A stretch of DNA of 64,000 bases, taken from Roseospira marina (GTDB lineage Bacteria; Pseudomonadota; Alphaproteobacteria; Rhodospirillales; Rhodospirillaceae). Below, one piece after another: positions 18,632-29,141 of this stretch. The notes under the pieces were generated by a model that saw only the letters and a program-made list of their open reading frames with translations, was not told the origin of the DNA and did no database searches. Each line of letters opens with the position of its first letter. The stretch's first letter is position 1. Both the position numbers and the translations under genes were made by a program. The DNA lies in the NCBI RefSeq assembly GCF_014197855.1, contig NZ_JACIGJ010000004.1:62001-126000 (forward strand). The letters run 5' to 3'.

Positions 18632-18884
18632 TTGCTGTCCAGTTGCTGCAACCTAGGGCAGAGGGTGCCGACGGCTCATCCGGTCTTTGCGACGTGGAGA
18701 GACGACCTCACCACGCACGAGAAGAGGTGCGACGCAAAACTTTCGACCACACCCATGTTCTGTTGCCATACCCTCTTCTCAAGCGATGCGGTCCCTATAG
18801 TGTACCGTGTTACATGGCCATTGGAACCCACTGGATGACGGAAAGGGCAAAACAAGGCGGACGATCGGGTCGCTCCTGGGGTTA
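18632..18884. other. Intergenic region, nothing recognised
   Basis: 253 bases between the response regulator start and the end of the glycosyltransferase gene, both on the minus strand. It must contain the regulator promoter. A small GTTG-CTG-CAAC inverted repeat lies just upstream of the regulator start, but no RNA gene, operator or ORF is convincing. Confidence 0.4.
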
Positions 18885-19901
18885 TTACACCATACGGAGG
18901 GCGTTTCGTCCGGAAAACGCGGGATCATGGGGCGGGGCCTTTCGAACCTGGGTGATGGCTGCTCGCACTGCGTGTTGACCCAGCGCGGACAGAGTCGGTC
19001 GCTGCAGGCACACGACCGCCGGGCCGCGCGGCCGGTGTTTGTCCGGGTTGGACGCGGCGGAGAACAGGGCCACGGTCGGGCATCCGGCCAGGGCGATCAT
19101 GTGCAGCGGGCCGGTGTCGTTGCCCACCGCCAGGGCCGCCCGGTGGCCGAGTGCGGGGATGTCGAGCAGGTCGGTCCGGCCGATCAGCGCGATGGCGTCC
19201 GGACAGGCCGCCCGCACGGCGTCGATCACGTTGGCCTCGGCGGTCGTTCCCAGCAGCACCGGGGTGAGACCCTCCTCCGCGACCAGCCAGCGGGCGAGGG
19301 CGGCGAACTGGTCCGCCGGCCAGCGCTTTTCCGGTCGGTGCGCGGAGCCGCCGGGCACCAGCAGGGCATACCGTTCCGGCAGGGCGAAGCGCGCGACGTC
19401 GGCCGCCCCGGGGCCTGTCCAGGCGAACGACAGGTCCGGGGCGTGCGTGACCGGGATCCCGGCGATCCGGAGTTGTTCCGCCTGACGCTCGATGGAGTGC
19501 AGGTGGGTGCGTTGGGGTGTGTCGTGACAAAACGCGCAGCCCGGCGCGATGCCGCTCCAGGGCGGGGCGGCGCCCATCAGGCGCAGGGCGCGGAAGTATC
19601 CGGATGAGCGGTCGGAGGTTTGCAGGTCGTACACCCGGTCGAATGCGCCGACACGGATCCACCGCACCGTGTCGGCCCAGGCGAGGGGCCGCCGCAGGCC
19701 GCCGCGCCGGTCCACCCGGACGGCGTCGAACAGGCCGCTGGCGCGCAGAAGGGGCGCATAGGGGGCCGTGGTCAGCATGGTCAGGTGTGCGTGCGGATGG
19801 TGGCGGCGGATGGCCGCCATCGGCCCCAGCGCCAACACGACATCGCCCAGCGCGGACAGCTTGATGACCAGAATGCGGGGGCGGGCGGAGTCCGGGGTCA
19901 T
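18885..19901 (-). CDS. Glycosyltransferase family 9 (heptosyltransferase-like)
   Basis: A 338-residue GT9 protein of the ADP-heptose:LPS heptosyltransferase type, acting at the cytoplasmic face in LPS core assembly. Visible marks are the start ILVIKLSALGDVVLALGPM, the VPGGSAHRPEKRWP segment, and the nucleotide-binding AVGNDTGPLHMIALAGCP motif. It follows the GT4 gene by 38 bases, so the two probably build the same glycan. It cannot be assigned to WaaC, WaaF or WaaQ. Confidence 0.9.
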   Translation of the reverse strand: MTPDSARPRILVIKLSALGDVVLALGPMAAIRRHHPHAHLTMLTTAPYAPLLRASGLFDAVRVDRRGGLRRPLAWADTVRWIRVGAFDRVYDLQTSDRSSGYFRALRLMGAAPPWSGIAPGCAFCHDTPQRTHLHSIERQAEQLRIAGIPVTHAPDLSFAWTGPGAADVARFALPERYALLVPGGSAHRPEKRWPADQFAALARWLVAEEGLTPVLLGTTAEANVIDAVRAACPDAIALIGRTDLLDIPALGHRAALAVGNDTGPLHMIALAGCPTVALFSAASNPDKHRPRGPAVVCLQRPTLSALGQHAVRAAITQVRKAPPHDPAFSGRNALRMV

Positions 19902-19939
19902 GGGGCTGGCTTCATGGAACTGGGCTCATGGGGCGGGGC

Positions 19940-21151
19940 TCACGGGACGGAGAGAGCCGGTTCGGGCGCGCCGAGCAGTTCGCGGTACACCGCAAGCGTA
20001 TCCAGGATCATCGCGGTCTTTGAAAACACCCGCTGGGTCTGCACCATGGCGCGTTCGGTCATGGCGGTCCGAGCGGCCGGGTCCATGTCGAGCGCGACGG
20101 CAAGGGCATAGGCGAGACTGTCGGCGTCCCCGGGCTCGAACAGCCAGCCGGTGACGCCGTGGTCCACGATCTCCAGCGCACCCCCATGCGCCGGCGCCAC
20201 CACGACGCGGCCGAGAGCCTGCCCCTCGGCCGGCACCCGCCCGAACGCTTCCGGCTCCAGCGAGGCGGACACGACCACGTTGGCGAGGCGGTAGGCCGCC
20301 GGCATGTCGTCGCAATGATCCAGGATATGGACCTGGCCTTCCAAGCCATGGTGCGCGATCTGATCGTCCAGGGTGGTTCGATAGGCCGCGCGGCCCTGAT
20401 CGGAGCCCACGATCAGCGCGTGGACGCCGGGCCGGCCGAGCCGGGCCATGGCCTCGATCAGCAGGCTCTGGCCCTTCCAGCGCGTCAGGCGGCCCGGCAT
20501 GAGGATCACGGTGGCGTCCTCGGGCAGGCGCCATTGCGTGGCCAGCCGGACGATCCGCTGTTCGCGCACCGCTTGCGGGGTGAAGGTGGTGAGATCGACC
20601 CCGCGCGGGATGATCCGGATCCGGTCGTCGGTCACGCCGTACTGTTCGCGGATGTGCGCCGCGATGAACTGCGAGATGGCGATCACCCGGGCGCCCTCGA
20701 TCATCACCCGGTTGTAGCCGGCCTTGAGGCCCCACGGCCCCAGGGTATAGGTGCCGTGAAAGGTCGTGACCAAGGGCACGCCGGTGGCGCGGGACGCCCA
20801 CAGGGCGCTCCAGGCCGGGGCGCGGCTGCGGGCGTGGATCAGATCCACGCCGTGCTCCCGAATGACGCGGGCGAGCCGGCCGGCGTTGCGGCGCAGGGCG
20901 AGGGGGTTCTTGGTGGCCAGCGGCAACGTGATATGCCGTGCGCCGACGCGGGCCAGGGCGTGCTCCAACCGGCCCCCCTGAGAGGCGACAAGGGCCCGCC
21001 AGCCGGCGCCGACGATCCCTTCGGCCACGTCCACGGTGCCGCGCTCCACGCCCCCCGCCTCCAGGGCGGGCAGAACCTGTAGTACGGTGGGGATGGCCCC
21101 GGCTGCCTGTGTTTCCCTTCGCGTCGTCGCGGTGATACCGTGCGCCGTCAC
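19940..21151 (-). CDS. Glycosyltransferase family 4
   Basis: A GT-B fold glycosyltransferase with the N-terminal LPALEAGGVERGTVD segment and the C-terminal donor-binding E-x7-E region (SASLEPEAFGRVPAEGQALG). The start is uncertain: the frame is open far upstream, and the GTG at 21151 (403 residues) was chosen because homology-like sequence begins soon after it and GGGCGG lies eight bases before. The region further upstream overlaps the divergent hydrolase gene and is not coding for this protein. It is probably co-transcribed with the GT9 gene for LPS or exopolysaccharide synthesis. Confidence 0.85.
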   Translation of the reverse strand: MTAHGITATTRRETQAAGAIPTVLQVLPALEAGGVERGTVDVAEGIVGAGWRALVASQGGRLEHALARVGARHITLPLATKNPLALRRNAGRLARVIREHGVDLIHARSRAPAWSALWASRATGVPLVTTFHGTYTLGPWGLKAGYNRVMIEGARVIAISQFIAAHIREQYGVTDDRIRIIPRGVDLTTFTPQAVREQRIVRLATQWRLPEDATVILMPGRLTRWKGQSLLIEAMARLGRPGVHALIVGSDQGRAAYRTTLDDQIAHHGLEGQVHILDHCDDMPAAYRLANVVVSASLEPEAFGRVPAEGQALGRVVVAPAHGGALEIVDHGVTGWLFEPGDADSLAYALAVALDMDPAARTAMTERAMVQTQRVFSKTAMILDTLAVYRELLGAPEPALSVP

Positions 21152-21223
21152 CCTCGTGCCGCCCTTGCCCTGTGCTTGCCCTGCACGCGTTGTCCTCGTT
21201 TGGACGGCTGGACCGACCGACCC

Positions 21224-22030
21224 ATGAGTGAAACCGATATGACAGACACCGATACGCCCCCCGGCACTTCTCCTGACGCCGCGCCCCGCCGTCTGACCCG
21301 TCCGGATGGCGCCACCATCGCCTATCACACGGTGTCCGGCAAGGGGCCGGGCGTGATCTTCGTGCATGGCTTCATGTCCGATATGACGGGCGGCAAGGCC
21401 CTGTTCCTGGAGCACTGGGCGCGCCGGAACGGTCGCGCCTTCGTCCGCTTTGACCAGCGGGGCCACGGTGTGTCGGACGGCCGGTTCGAGGACGGCACCA
21501 TCAGCGCCTGGGCGGACGACCTCGTTCAGGTCATCGACCACCTGACCGAGGGGCCGCAGGTGATCGTGGGGAGTTCCATGGGTGGTTGGCTGATGCTGCT
21601 GGCCGCGCTGGCGCGGCCGGAGCGCGTGGCCGGGCTGCTGGGGCTGGCCGCCGCGCCGGACTTCACGGAAGACCTGATGTGGTCGGAATTCGACGCCGCC
21701 GCCCGGGCGAGGCTGGCGCGCGATGGTGTGGTGCACGTGCCGTCCGATTACGGCGATACGCCGTATCCCATTACCCGGGCGCTGATCGAGGACGGCCGCA
21801 CCCGCACGCTGCTGGGCGGACCGATTCCCATCCACTGTCCGGTGCGCCTGATCCAGGGCATGCAGGACGAGTCTGTGCCGTGGTCCACCGCCCAGCGCCT
21901 GCTCGACCGTCTGGAGAGTTCCGACGTCGAACTGACCCTGGTCAAGGCTGGCGACCATCGCCTGTCGGAGCTGCACGATCTGGCCCGGCTGGAACGGGTG
22001 CTGACCGGCCTTCTCGGAGCCCTGGAGTAG
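21224..22030 (+). CDS. Alpha/beta hydrolase
   Basis: A 268-residue alpha/beta hydrolase with the oxyanion segment FVHGFMSDMTGG, the nucleophile elbow GSSMGG, an Asp in the GMQDESVP region and the catalytic His in AGDHRLSE. The pattern resembles ABHD10/YqiA-type thioesterases and palmitoyl esterases, but the substrate is unknown. A second ATG lies 15 bases downstream. Its stop is nine bases from the convergent glnE stop. Confidence 0.85.
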   Translation: MSETDMTDTDTPPGTSPDAAPRRLTRPDGATIAYHTVSGKGPGVIFVHGFMSDMTGGKALFLEHWARRNGRAFVRFDQRGHGVSDGRFEDGTISAWADDLVQVIDHLTEGPQVIVGSSMGGWLMLLAALARPERVAGLLGLAAAPDFTEDLMWSEFDAAARARLARDGVVHVPSDYGDTPYPITRALIEDGRTRTLLGGPIPIHCPVRLIQGMQDESVPWSTAQRLLDRLESSDVELTLVKAGDHRLSELHDLARLERVLTGLLGALE

Positions 22031-22039
22031 GACGCCCCC

Positions 22040-25024
22040 TCAGCGCGGCGCCTCGTCTCCGCCGGGAGCGGTCGCCGCGCCCAGAAGGCGGTCGTACACC
22101 TCCATGACGCGCGCGGCGGTATCGTCCATGCGCGCCTTGAGATCCTCGAAATCAACGGCGCCGTCCCAGATCGCAATCAGCCGGGCCTTCAGGCCCTCGG
22201 GCAGGGTGTCGTCCGTCGGTACGCCGTCCATGGAATGGCGGATCATTCCCTGTAAGCTGAGCCACCGCTGGTGCGCATCGCTTAGGAACGCGGCGTCCGG
22301 GGCCGGCAGCAGGCCGGCGTCGCCCACTCGGCGCAGCCCTTCCGCCGTGTTCGGCACCATGATGTTCGGGTGGTCGTGCGCGTGCTGGAGCTGGAGGAAC
22401 TGCGCCAGGAACTCCACGTCCACCAGCCCGCCGCGCCGATGCTTGATGTTCCAGCGGTTGCGATCCCCGTGTTCCGCGTCCATGCGGCGGCGCATGTCGG
22501 CGACGTCGTGCGCCAGCCGCTCCGGGTCGCGCGGCCGGCAGACGGTATCCCGAATCACGGTCGCGACCCGCTCCGCCACCGTGGCGGGACCGGCGACGAC
22601 GCGGGCGCGGGTCAGGGCCTGATGCTCCCAGGTCCAGGCGGCCTCGCCCTGATAGCGGCGGAACGATTCCAGGCTAGTGGCGAGCGGTCCCTTGTTGCCC
22701 GAGGGGCGCAGGCGCATGTCCACCTCGTACAGGCGACCCTGCGCGGTGTTGGCCGTGATCGCGTTGATGAAGCGCTGCACCAGCCGGGTGTAGTAGGCGG
22801 TCGGCGGCAGTGGCTTGGGGCCGGTCGACTGCTCCACGCTGTCCGGCACGTCATAGACCATGATGAGGTCGAGGTCGGACGTGGGCGTCATCTCCTGGCC
22901 GCCCAGCTTGCCCAGGGCCACGACCACCACGGCGGCGTCGGGCATGGCGCCGTGGGTCTGGGCGAACTCACACCAGACCCGATCGAGCATGACGGCCAGG
23001 GCGACGTCGGCGACATCGGCCAGCGCGTGCCCGGTCGCGCCCGGGGCCTGCCGGCCGAACAGGGCCTGCACACCGATCTGAAACCGGTGGTCGTTGGTCC
23101 AACGCCGGCAGATGTCGAGCACGTCCTCGAACACGCGGGCGTCGCGTAGCGCGACGTCGAGCCCCTCGCGGAGCACGGCTTGCGTCGGTGCGGTGTTCAG
23201 GAACGCCGGCTCCAGCACGGCGTCAAGCAGGCGCGGGTTGCGGGCCAAGTGTTCGGCCAGACGCGGCGCGTCGCCCATGATCTCGGCCACCAGCGTCATA
23301 ACATGCGGGTTCGCCAGGAACAGCGACATGATCTGCGCGCCCGTGGGCAGGTGAGCCAGGAAGCTGTCGAAGCGCAGCAGGGCCGCGTCTGGATTGACGG
23401 TCCGGGCCAGGGCGCGGATCAGGGTCGGCATCAACTCGGTCAGGCGCTCCCGGGTGCGCGTGCTGCTCATGGCCCGATAGCGGGCGGTGTGCCAGCCGCG
23501 AATCGTGCTGGCGATGCCGGTGGGATTCGCAAAGCCCAGGTCGCTAAGGGTGCGCAGGGTTTCCGGATCGTCCTCGCCACCCGTGAACACCAGATTGCCG
23601 GCGCCGCCCGACAGATTGGGCTGGTCCTCGAACAGGTCGGCGTAATGGTCCTGCACGGTCATCAGCGTGGATTTCAGGGCCAGCGCGAATGGCTTGATGC
23701 CCTCGTATCCCAGGAACACGGCCAGGGCGCGCAGGGCGTCCGTGTCGGTCGGCAGGGTCTGGGTCTGCTCGTCGTTGACCATCTGCAAGCGGTGCTCGGC
23801 CTGCCTCAGGTGGCGATAGGCGGCCGTCAGATCATCGCGCACCGCCGGGGCGACCAGCCCGCGTGCGGTGAGGGCGTTCAGCGCCTTGAGCGTTTCCCGG
23901 TCGCGCAGCGTCGGATCCCGACCGCCCCAGATGAGCTGCTGGGTCTGCACGAAGAACTCGATCTCGCGGATGCCGCCCCGGCCGAGCTTCAGATTGTGAC
24001 CCTCGACCGCCACCACGGCGTGGCCCTTCTGGGCGTGGATCTGGCGCTTGATCGAGTGGATGTCCTGGATGGCGTTGAAATCGAGCGAGCGCCGCCAGAC
24101 GAAGGGGCGCAACCCGTCCAGGAACCGGTCGCCCGCCGGAATGTCGCCGGCCACCGGGCGCGCCTTGATCATGGCGGCGCGTTCCCAGTTCTGCCCGAAG
24201 CTCTCGTAATAAATCTCGGCCGCCAGCGTGGAGATCGCCACGGACGTGGACCCCGGATCGGGCCGAAGCCTCAGGTCGCAGCGGAACACATAGCCGTGCG
24301 CGGTCCGTTCCTCCATCAGGCGGACCACGTCCTTGGTCAGGCGCACCATGTCTTCGCGCGGCGTGCGGCGGCCCCGGTAGTTCAGGCGCTCCTCGTCGAA
24401 CAGCACGATCAGGTCGATATCGGAGGAGTAGTTCAGCTCCCGGGCGCCCAGCTTGCCCATGCCCAGCACGATCAGCCCGCTGTCGCGCGTCGGTGCCTCC
24501 GGGTGGGGCAGCACGAGGTCGCCCTTGGTATGCAGGCGCGCCAACAGGTGGCCGCAGGCCAGATCCAGTGTGGTTTCGGCGAGCCGGGACAGAGCACCCG
24601 TCACCTGCTCAAGGGTCCAGAGCCCCAGGATGTCGGCGACCGCCGTGGTCAGGGCCACGCGCCGCTTGGCCACGCGCAGCGCCCGCATCACCGCCGTCTG
24701 ATCGTCGGTGGCGGCCGCGTCCGTCCGTACGGTATCGAGCGCGCGGTCAAAGGCCGCATCGACGCCCGTCTCGCACAGCACATGGATCCAGGCGGGTTCC
24801 TGAAGCGCGCATTTGGTCAGGAACGGGCTGTTGCCGAACAGGGCATCCAGAAGGGGGCGGCACGGGTGGTCGGCGGCGACCGACTCCCGGATGAAGGCGG
24901 CCAGGGCTGGGTCGCCCGTGGTTTCGGCCTGATCCAGCCAACGCTCCCGCCCGCGTTCGGCGCGGTCGGTATCTCCAGCGGCGGGGGTTGTGTGCGGTGT
25001 GTCCGTCAGTTGGCACGGCGTCAT
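22040..25024 (-). CDS. glnE: Bifunctional glutamine-synthetase adenylyltransferase/deadenylase
   Basis: GlnE attaches AMP to, and removes it from, a Tyr of glutamine synthetase, so it tunes nitrogen assimilation in response to PII and glutamine. The 994-residue length is normal. Two nucleotidyltransferase halves are visible: the removase domain with SSDIDLIVLFD near residue 200 and the transferase domain with TSDLDLIMVYD near residue 720. Its targets, GlnB and GlnA with its modifiable Tyr398, are encoded about 17 kb away in this window. Confidence 0.96.
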   Translation of the reverse strand: MTPCQLTDTPHTTPAAGDTDRAERGRERWLDQAETTGDPALAAFIRESVAADHPCRPLLDALFGNSPFLTKCALQEPAWIHVLCETGVDAAFDRALDTVRTDAAATDDQTAVMRALRVAKRRVALTTAVADILGLWTLEQVTGALSRLAETTLDLACGHLLARLHTKGDLVLPHPEAPTRDSGLIVLGMGKLGARELNYSSDIDLIVLFDEERLNYRGRRTPREDMVRLTKDVVRLMEERTAHGYVFRCDLRLRPDPGSTSVAISTLAAEIYYESFGQNWERAAMIKARPVAGDIPAGDRFLDGLRPFVWRRSLDFNAIQDIHSIKRQIHAQKGHAVVAVEGHNLKLGRGGIREIEFFVQTQQLIWGGRDPTLRDRETLKALNALTARGLVAPAVRDDLTAAYRHLRQAEHRLQMVNDEQTQTLPTDTDALRALAVFLGYEGIKPFALALKSTLMTVQDHYADLFEDQPNLSGGAGNLVFTGGEDDPETLRTLSDLGFANPTGIASTIRGWHTARYRAMSSTRTRERLTELMPTLIRALARTVNPDAALLRFDSFLAHLPTGAQIMSLFLANPHVMTLVAEIMGDAPRLAEHLARNPRLLDAVLEPAFLNTAPTQAVLREGLDVALRDARVFEDVLDICRRWTNDHRFQIGVQALFGRQAPGATGHALADVADVALAVMLDRVWCEFAQTHGAMPDAAVVVVALGKLGGQEMTPTSDLDLIMVYDVPDSVEQSTGPKPLPPTAYYTRLVQRFINAITANTAQGRLYEVDMRLRPSGNKGPLATSLESFRRYQGEAAWTWEHQALTRARVVAGPATVAERVATVIRDTVCRPRDPERLAHDVADMRRRMDAEHGDRNRWNIKHRRGGLVDVEFLAQFLQLQHAHDHPNIMVPNTAEGLRRVGDAGLLPAPDAAFLSDAHQRWLSLQGMIRHSMDGVPTDDTLPEGLKARLIAIWDGAVDFEDLKARMDDTAARVMEVYDRLLGAATAPGGDEAPR

Positions 25025-25154
25025 AGCATCACCTCAATTGGACAGGCACACTGTGGACAACGCCCCGCCCGGTCAAGGTCGGCCATGGTTCGTCCACGAG
25101 CGTGGGGTGCGCACACTCAAACAGATCACACTCAAACTGATAAAGGGAGGGCGG

Positions 25155-28100
25155 GTGTCCGGACGGACCATGCACCGCGTGCTGGGGGGCCTCGGCGCCG
25201 GGGTGGGGGCTTTGGTGCTGCTGTTCGTGGTCGGTGCGTGGCTGGCTACGCGCGGGCCATTGAGCGTGCCCTTTCTCGTGCCCCTGATCGAACAGGAACT
25301 GACGGCCGCCGTCGAAGACGCGGGCCTCGACCTCGACGTGACGGTGGGCGAGGCGGTTGTCCTGTGGCGCGGCATCGAGCGCGGCCTGGATGTCCGGCTG
25401 CATGCGGTGCAGTTGGGGTCGGCGGAAAAAGGGGCCCCGGCCGAGGTCGGGACGGTCGAGGCCGCGCTGGATGGGCGCGCGCTGCTGGAGGGGACCGTCC
25501 ATCTGTCCGGGCTGGCGTTGGTCGGCTCCACCGTGCGGGTGATCCGTACCCCGGAGGGCACGGTCCAGCTTGCGTCCGGCCCTGGGCCGGCGGCTCTGGC
25601 GGGCGTCTCGCCGCCGGCAACCGAGGACGGGACGGAAGAGGGGGCCGCGCCGGGGGGCGCTGGCCTGTCGCCGGACGTGATCGTGAACGCCTGGGGGCGG
25701 CTCGCCGATTTGGGGCTGGCGTTGCGCAACGCGCGGCTGGTGTTCGATGACCGGATGACGGATCAGGTCTGGCTGGCGACCATCGGCCATCTGACCGCGA
25801 CGCGGGACGGTGAAGCGGCGTTGATCGTGGAGACGTCGGTGCGGGTGCAGACGCGCCCCGCCGAGGCCTCCGAAACGGCGCCACATGAGGACCCGTATGA
25901 GGACGGGGCGGGGCCGTCCCTGGATCTGGCGCTGCGGCACGAGATGACCAGCGGAACCGCGTCCGGCCTTGTGGCGCTGCACGACATCAATCCGTCGCGG
26001 GACCTGGCGCCTTTGGCCGCCGTTGCCGATGTGCCGGCGTTGGCCGGTTGGGATCAGCACCTCGAAGGCACCGTTACGCTGGATATCGCGTTCGAGGGTG
26101 ACGCGCCCGAAACCTGGTTCCGGTTCGCGAGCCTTTCCGTGGTGGGTGGGGCCGGCAGCGTGACCGCCCCGCCGCCCGTGGATCGTCCCTATGCCCTGGA
26201 TGACCTTACCGTTGAGGCGACGTTGGACCGTGCTCCGGAGAGCGGGCGCCTGACCCTGACCGTGGAGCAGGGGCACATCGGTCTGGACGGCGTCGCACTG
26301 GCCGCGACGGGCGCGTTGACGGTGGATCCCGGTGGGCCGGCCGTGGGTTATGCGGACCTATCGACCTCGACGGTGACCGTTCCCGTGGTGGAGCGGCTGT
26401 GGCCGGGCTCCCTCGCGCATGGGGCCATCGAGTGGATCGGACACAATCTGTCGGACGGCGTGGTCGTAGGGACCCAGATGCGCGCCACGCTGGCGGGGGG
26501 CTCCCTCGCGGATCTGACGCTGACCGATCTGAGCGGCGATGCCGGCCTCTTTGGCATGACGGTGAACTATCTGGACGGCCTGCCGCCGGCCACCGATGCG
26601 CACGGGCGCTTGCGGTTCGGCCTTGAGACGGTGGAGGTCGACGTCTCCGGCGGCGGCGTTGGCGCCGTGCGCGTGACTGATGGCCACGCTGTGTTCTCGG
26701 ATTTCGACGCCGATGTGGAACGGGCGGACCTGACGTTCGATATCGTCGGGCCGCTGGCGGATGCCCTGGCGCTGATCGACCACGAGCCGCTGGGGTATGC
26801 GTCCAAGGTTGGGATCGATCCGGCCAGCTTGCGCGGCGACGCCAAGGCCACCTTGACCCTGGGGATGCCGCTGCTGAAGGATTTGCCCCTGGAAGACCTG
26901 GAGATCGGGGTTGAGGCCTCGGCCGAGGGCGTTGGTGTTCCCGAGGTGCTTCTGAACCAGGATCTGTCGGCCGGTGACCTGGATCTGAGCCTGACCCAGG
27001 ACGGCATGGATGTGAACGGAACCGCCCGGCTGGGGCCGGTGCCGGTCCGCCTGACATGGCGCGAGAACTTCACGGATGGCGCGCCGTTCGACCGGCGTTA
27101 CCGGGTCAAGGCCCGCGTGGATGCGGCCGGGCGGAAGGCATTCGGTCTGCATGGCGTGCCGTTCCAGCCCCCCTGGCTTGATGGCCCGGTCGAGGCGGTC
27201 GCGACCTACACCGAGGCGGAGGGCAAGCCCGGGCGCCTGACGGCGGACCTTGATCTGACCCCGGCGTCGCTGTCGGTCGGGCCGCTGGGCTGGAGCAAGC
27301 CGGCGGGTGTGGCCGGCCGGGCGGCGGTGAAGGGTACATTCTCAGACGACGCGATGGTCATCGACTTCGATGTAACCAGTCCGGCCGGGGCTACCGTGGC
27401 GGGACAGGCTCGCCTGAACGGGGAGGGCGGGCTGCGCGACATCACGGTCGATCCCATCCGCCTCGGGGCCGATACGGACGCCCGGGCATTGGTGCGGGCC
27501 GAGACCGACCCGGAGAGGGTGATCCGGGTCACCGTGGCCGGGCGGTCCGTCGATCTTCGCGCGGCCCTGGGGGGCGATGATGCGCGACCGGCCGAGGAGG
27601 CGGACCCCGGACCCGACGCCGAGGCTGGGGGCGGGGCGCTGCGGACTCTGGAGCCGGGCGCGGCGGCGGACAGCGGCACCGCGCTCGATCTGGCGTTGGC
27701 TGTTGAGCGAGTTCGCATGACGGACACCATTGCTTTGACGGACGTGAATGCGACCGCGATCCGCGATGCGGCCGGTCACTGGCGCAGCGGCGACGTGGAT
27801 GCGCGTATCGGCGGCGGGCCGGAGATCGTCGTGCACCTCACGCCCGAAGGTGCCGGGCTGGCACGCACCCTGACGGCGCGGGCGGGCGACGCCGGCGCGG
27901 TTGCCGCGGCGCTCGGTGTCATCGACCAGCTTCGCGGGGGCACGCTGTCCCTGGACGGCACACTGGATGCCGAGGACCGCTTGAGCGGGACGTTGACGAT
28001 CCGCGACTTTCACTTGGCGGAGGCGCCATTGTTGGCGCGCATCCTGGCGGTGGCCTCGCTGACCGGCATTCTGGACGAGTTGCAGGGCGATGGCTTGTCG

Positions 28101-28493
28101 CTGTCCCGCCTGGTGGCTCCGTTCACCTACGCGGACTCCCTCCTGACCCTGTCCGAGGCCCGCACCAACGGGCCGTCGCTTGGCCTGACCGCCAACGGCA
28201 CGATCAACATCGACACGGGTCGGCTGGACCTGACCGGTGTGGTGGTACCGGCCTATGTCGTGAACGCGCTGCTGGGCAAGATTCCGGTCGTCGGTGACAT
28301 CCTGGTCGGGGAGAAAGGGGGCGGTGTGTTTGCCGTCGGGTATGGGGCGACCGGGACGCTGGACGACCCGGACGTTTCGGTGAATCCGCTGACGGTGCTG
28401 ACACCCGGGGCTCTGCGCGGGGTGTTCGGCGATGGAACGAGCGACGGGGACGATGGGCCGGTGACCATGCCGAGCGTCGGCCCCCCGGATTGA
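25155..28493 (+). CDS. AsmA/YhdP-like inner-membrane-anchored protein
   Basis: A very large protein (about 1,112 residues) with one N-terminal transmembrane helix (about 9-30) and a long periplasmic beta-rich body; the C-terminal part (GTLSLDGTLDAEDRLSGTLTI, here cited as a segment near residue 930) resembles AsmA-like C-terminal domains. YhdP/AsmA-like proteins are thought to form bridges carrying phospholipids from inner to outer membrane. The GTG start has GGGAGG four bases upstream; an ATG 15 bases later is the alternative. It is divergent from glnE. Confidence 0.85.
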   Translation: MSGRTMHRVLGGLGAGVGALVLLFVVGAWLATRGPLSVPFLVPLIEQELTAAVEDAGLDLDVTVGEAVVLWRGIERGLDVRLHAVQLGSAEKGAPAEVGTVEAALDGRALLEGTVHLSGLALVGSTVRVIRTPEGTVQLASGPGPAALAGVSPPATEDGTEEGAAPGGAGLSPDVIVNAWGRLADLGLALRNARLVFDDRMTDQVWLATIGHLTATRDGEAALIVETSVRVQTRPAEASETAPHEDPYEDGAGPSLDLALRHEMTSGTASGLVALHDINPSRDLAPLAAVADVPALAGWDQHLEGTVTLDIAFEGDAPETWFRFASLSVVGGAGSVTAPPPVDRPYALDDLTVEATLDRAPESGRLTLTVEQGHIGLDGVALAATGALTVDPGGPAVGYADLSTSTVTVPVVERLWPGSLAHGAIEWIGHNLSDGVVVGTQMRATLAGGSLADLTLTDLSGDAGLFGMTVNYLDGLPPATDAHGRLRFGLETVEVDVSGGGVGAVRVTDGHAVFSDFDADVERADLTFDIVGPLADALALIDHEPLGYASKVGIDPASLRGDAKATLTLGMPLLKDLPLEDLEIGVEASAEGVGVPEVLLNQDLSAGDLDLSLTQDGMDVNGTARLGPVPVRLTWRENFTDGAPFDRRYRVKARVDAAGRKAFGLHGVPFQPPWLDGPVEAVATYTEAEGKPGRLTADLDLTPASLSVGPLGWSKPAGVAGRAAVKGTFSDDAMVIDFDVTSPAGATVAGQARLNGEGGLRDITVDPIRLGADTDARALVRAETDPERVIRVTVAGRSVDLRAALGGDDARPAEEADPGPDAEAGGGALRTLEPGAAADSGTALDLALAVERVRMTDTIALTDVNATAIRDAAGHWRSGDVDARIGGGPEIVVHLTPEGAGLARTLTARAGDAGAVAAALGVIDQLRGGTLSLDGTLDAEDRLSGTLTIRDFHLAEAPLLARILAVASLTGILDELQGDGLSLSRLVAPFTYADSLLTLSEARTNGPSLGLTANGTINIDTGRLDLTGVVVPAYVVNALLGKIPVVGDILVGEKGGGVFAVGYGATGTLDDPDVSVNPLTVLTPGALRGVFGDGTSDGDDGPVTMPSVGPPD

Positions 28494-29141
28494 GTGGTCC
28501 GGCGGATGCAATCGTCATGTTTCATATCAAGCAAAAGATTTGAGGACAAAGACCTTATGTGCTCGCTCGAAGAACACGGAGTGCGTGCGCTTATTATTTA
28601 TTGAAGTGGAAATGCACCTATCATACCATCGTTGATCGAGAGGAGGGGGCGCCGAGGCATCATCAAAGGAGGATGACCTCTTGCCTAGTCTGTGCCCCGG
28701 GGGTTTGCAACGCGCGGCTGCGGCCGTGCGCGCCGTGAGGCGATGTTGCGCCGCAACGTTTTGGGGAGTCCCCAGCCCTCTTGTCATCCATCGTGATACT
28801 CACTCTCTGCGCTGGCGGCACCCATCCGCGACGTTCAGGAGGACTGTGCCGAGGGCCGACGTACTGGCAGCGGGCTGGGCGGCGTCCGGTCGTCTGCGGC
28901 CGGCGGCCGCTAACGTGTCGCGGTCGACGCCGCCCGTCCGGGGGGCGCGGTGCAGTCCGGAGGTCTTCACGGGCCGGTCCGGCAGAAGGGCAAGCCCACG
29001 CCGCGCCGAGCGAAAACAGAGCACGGGACTTAAAGCGCCCGCGCGGCTTTGCCCTTTGCGCTCTCTGTAAATAAAAATTCCGTCAAATAGTAAAGACGAG
29101 TCCGATCGAGTCCTGTGTCGTGGCCGGAAAGGGGTTTTATC
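28494..29141. other. Long intergenic region, no gene supported
   Basis: 648 bases between the AsmA-like gene and the chemoreceptor gene. The segments 28500-28640 and 29065-29110 are AT-rich against a GC-rich middle, and the latter probably contains the chemoreceptor promoter. Open frames exist (for example 28681-29070 after an AAAGGAGG) but their composition is arginine- and alanine-heavy without any recognisable fold, so none is annotated. Confidence 0.5.

Noticed and set aside
19940-21976. A 678-residue version of the GT4 protein
   Set aside because: The extra N-terminal part runs antisense through the hydrolase gene and shows no glycosyltransferase-like sequence.
28672-29070. Small ORFs after AAAGGAGG in the long intergenic region, including a Cys-containing 21-codon frame
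   Set aside because: The binding site is too close to the ATG of the short frame, and the longer frame has shadow-like Arg/Ala composition with no recognisable domain.
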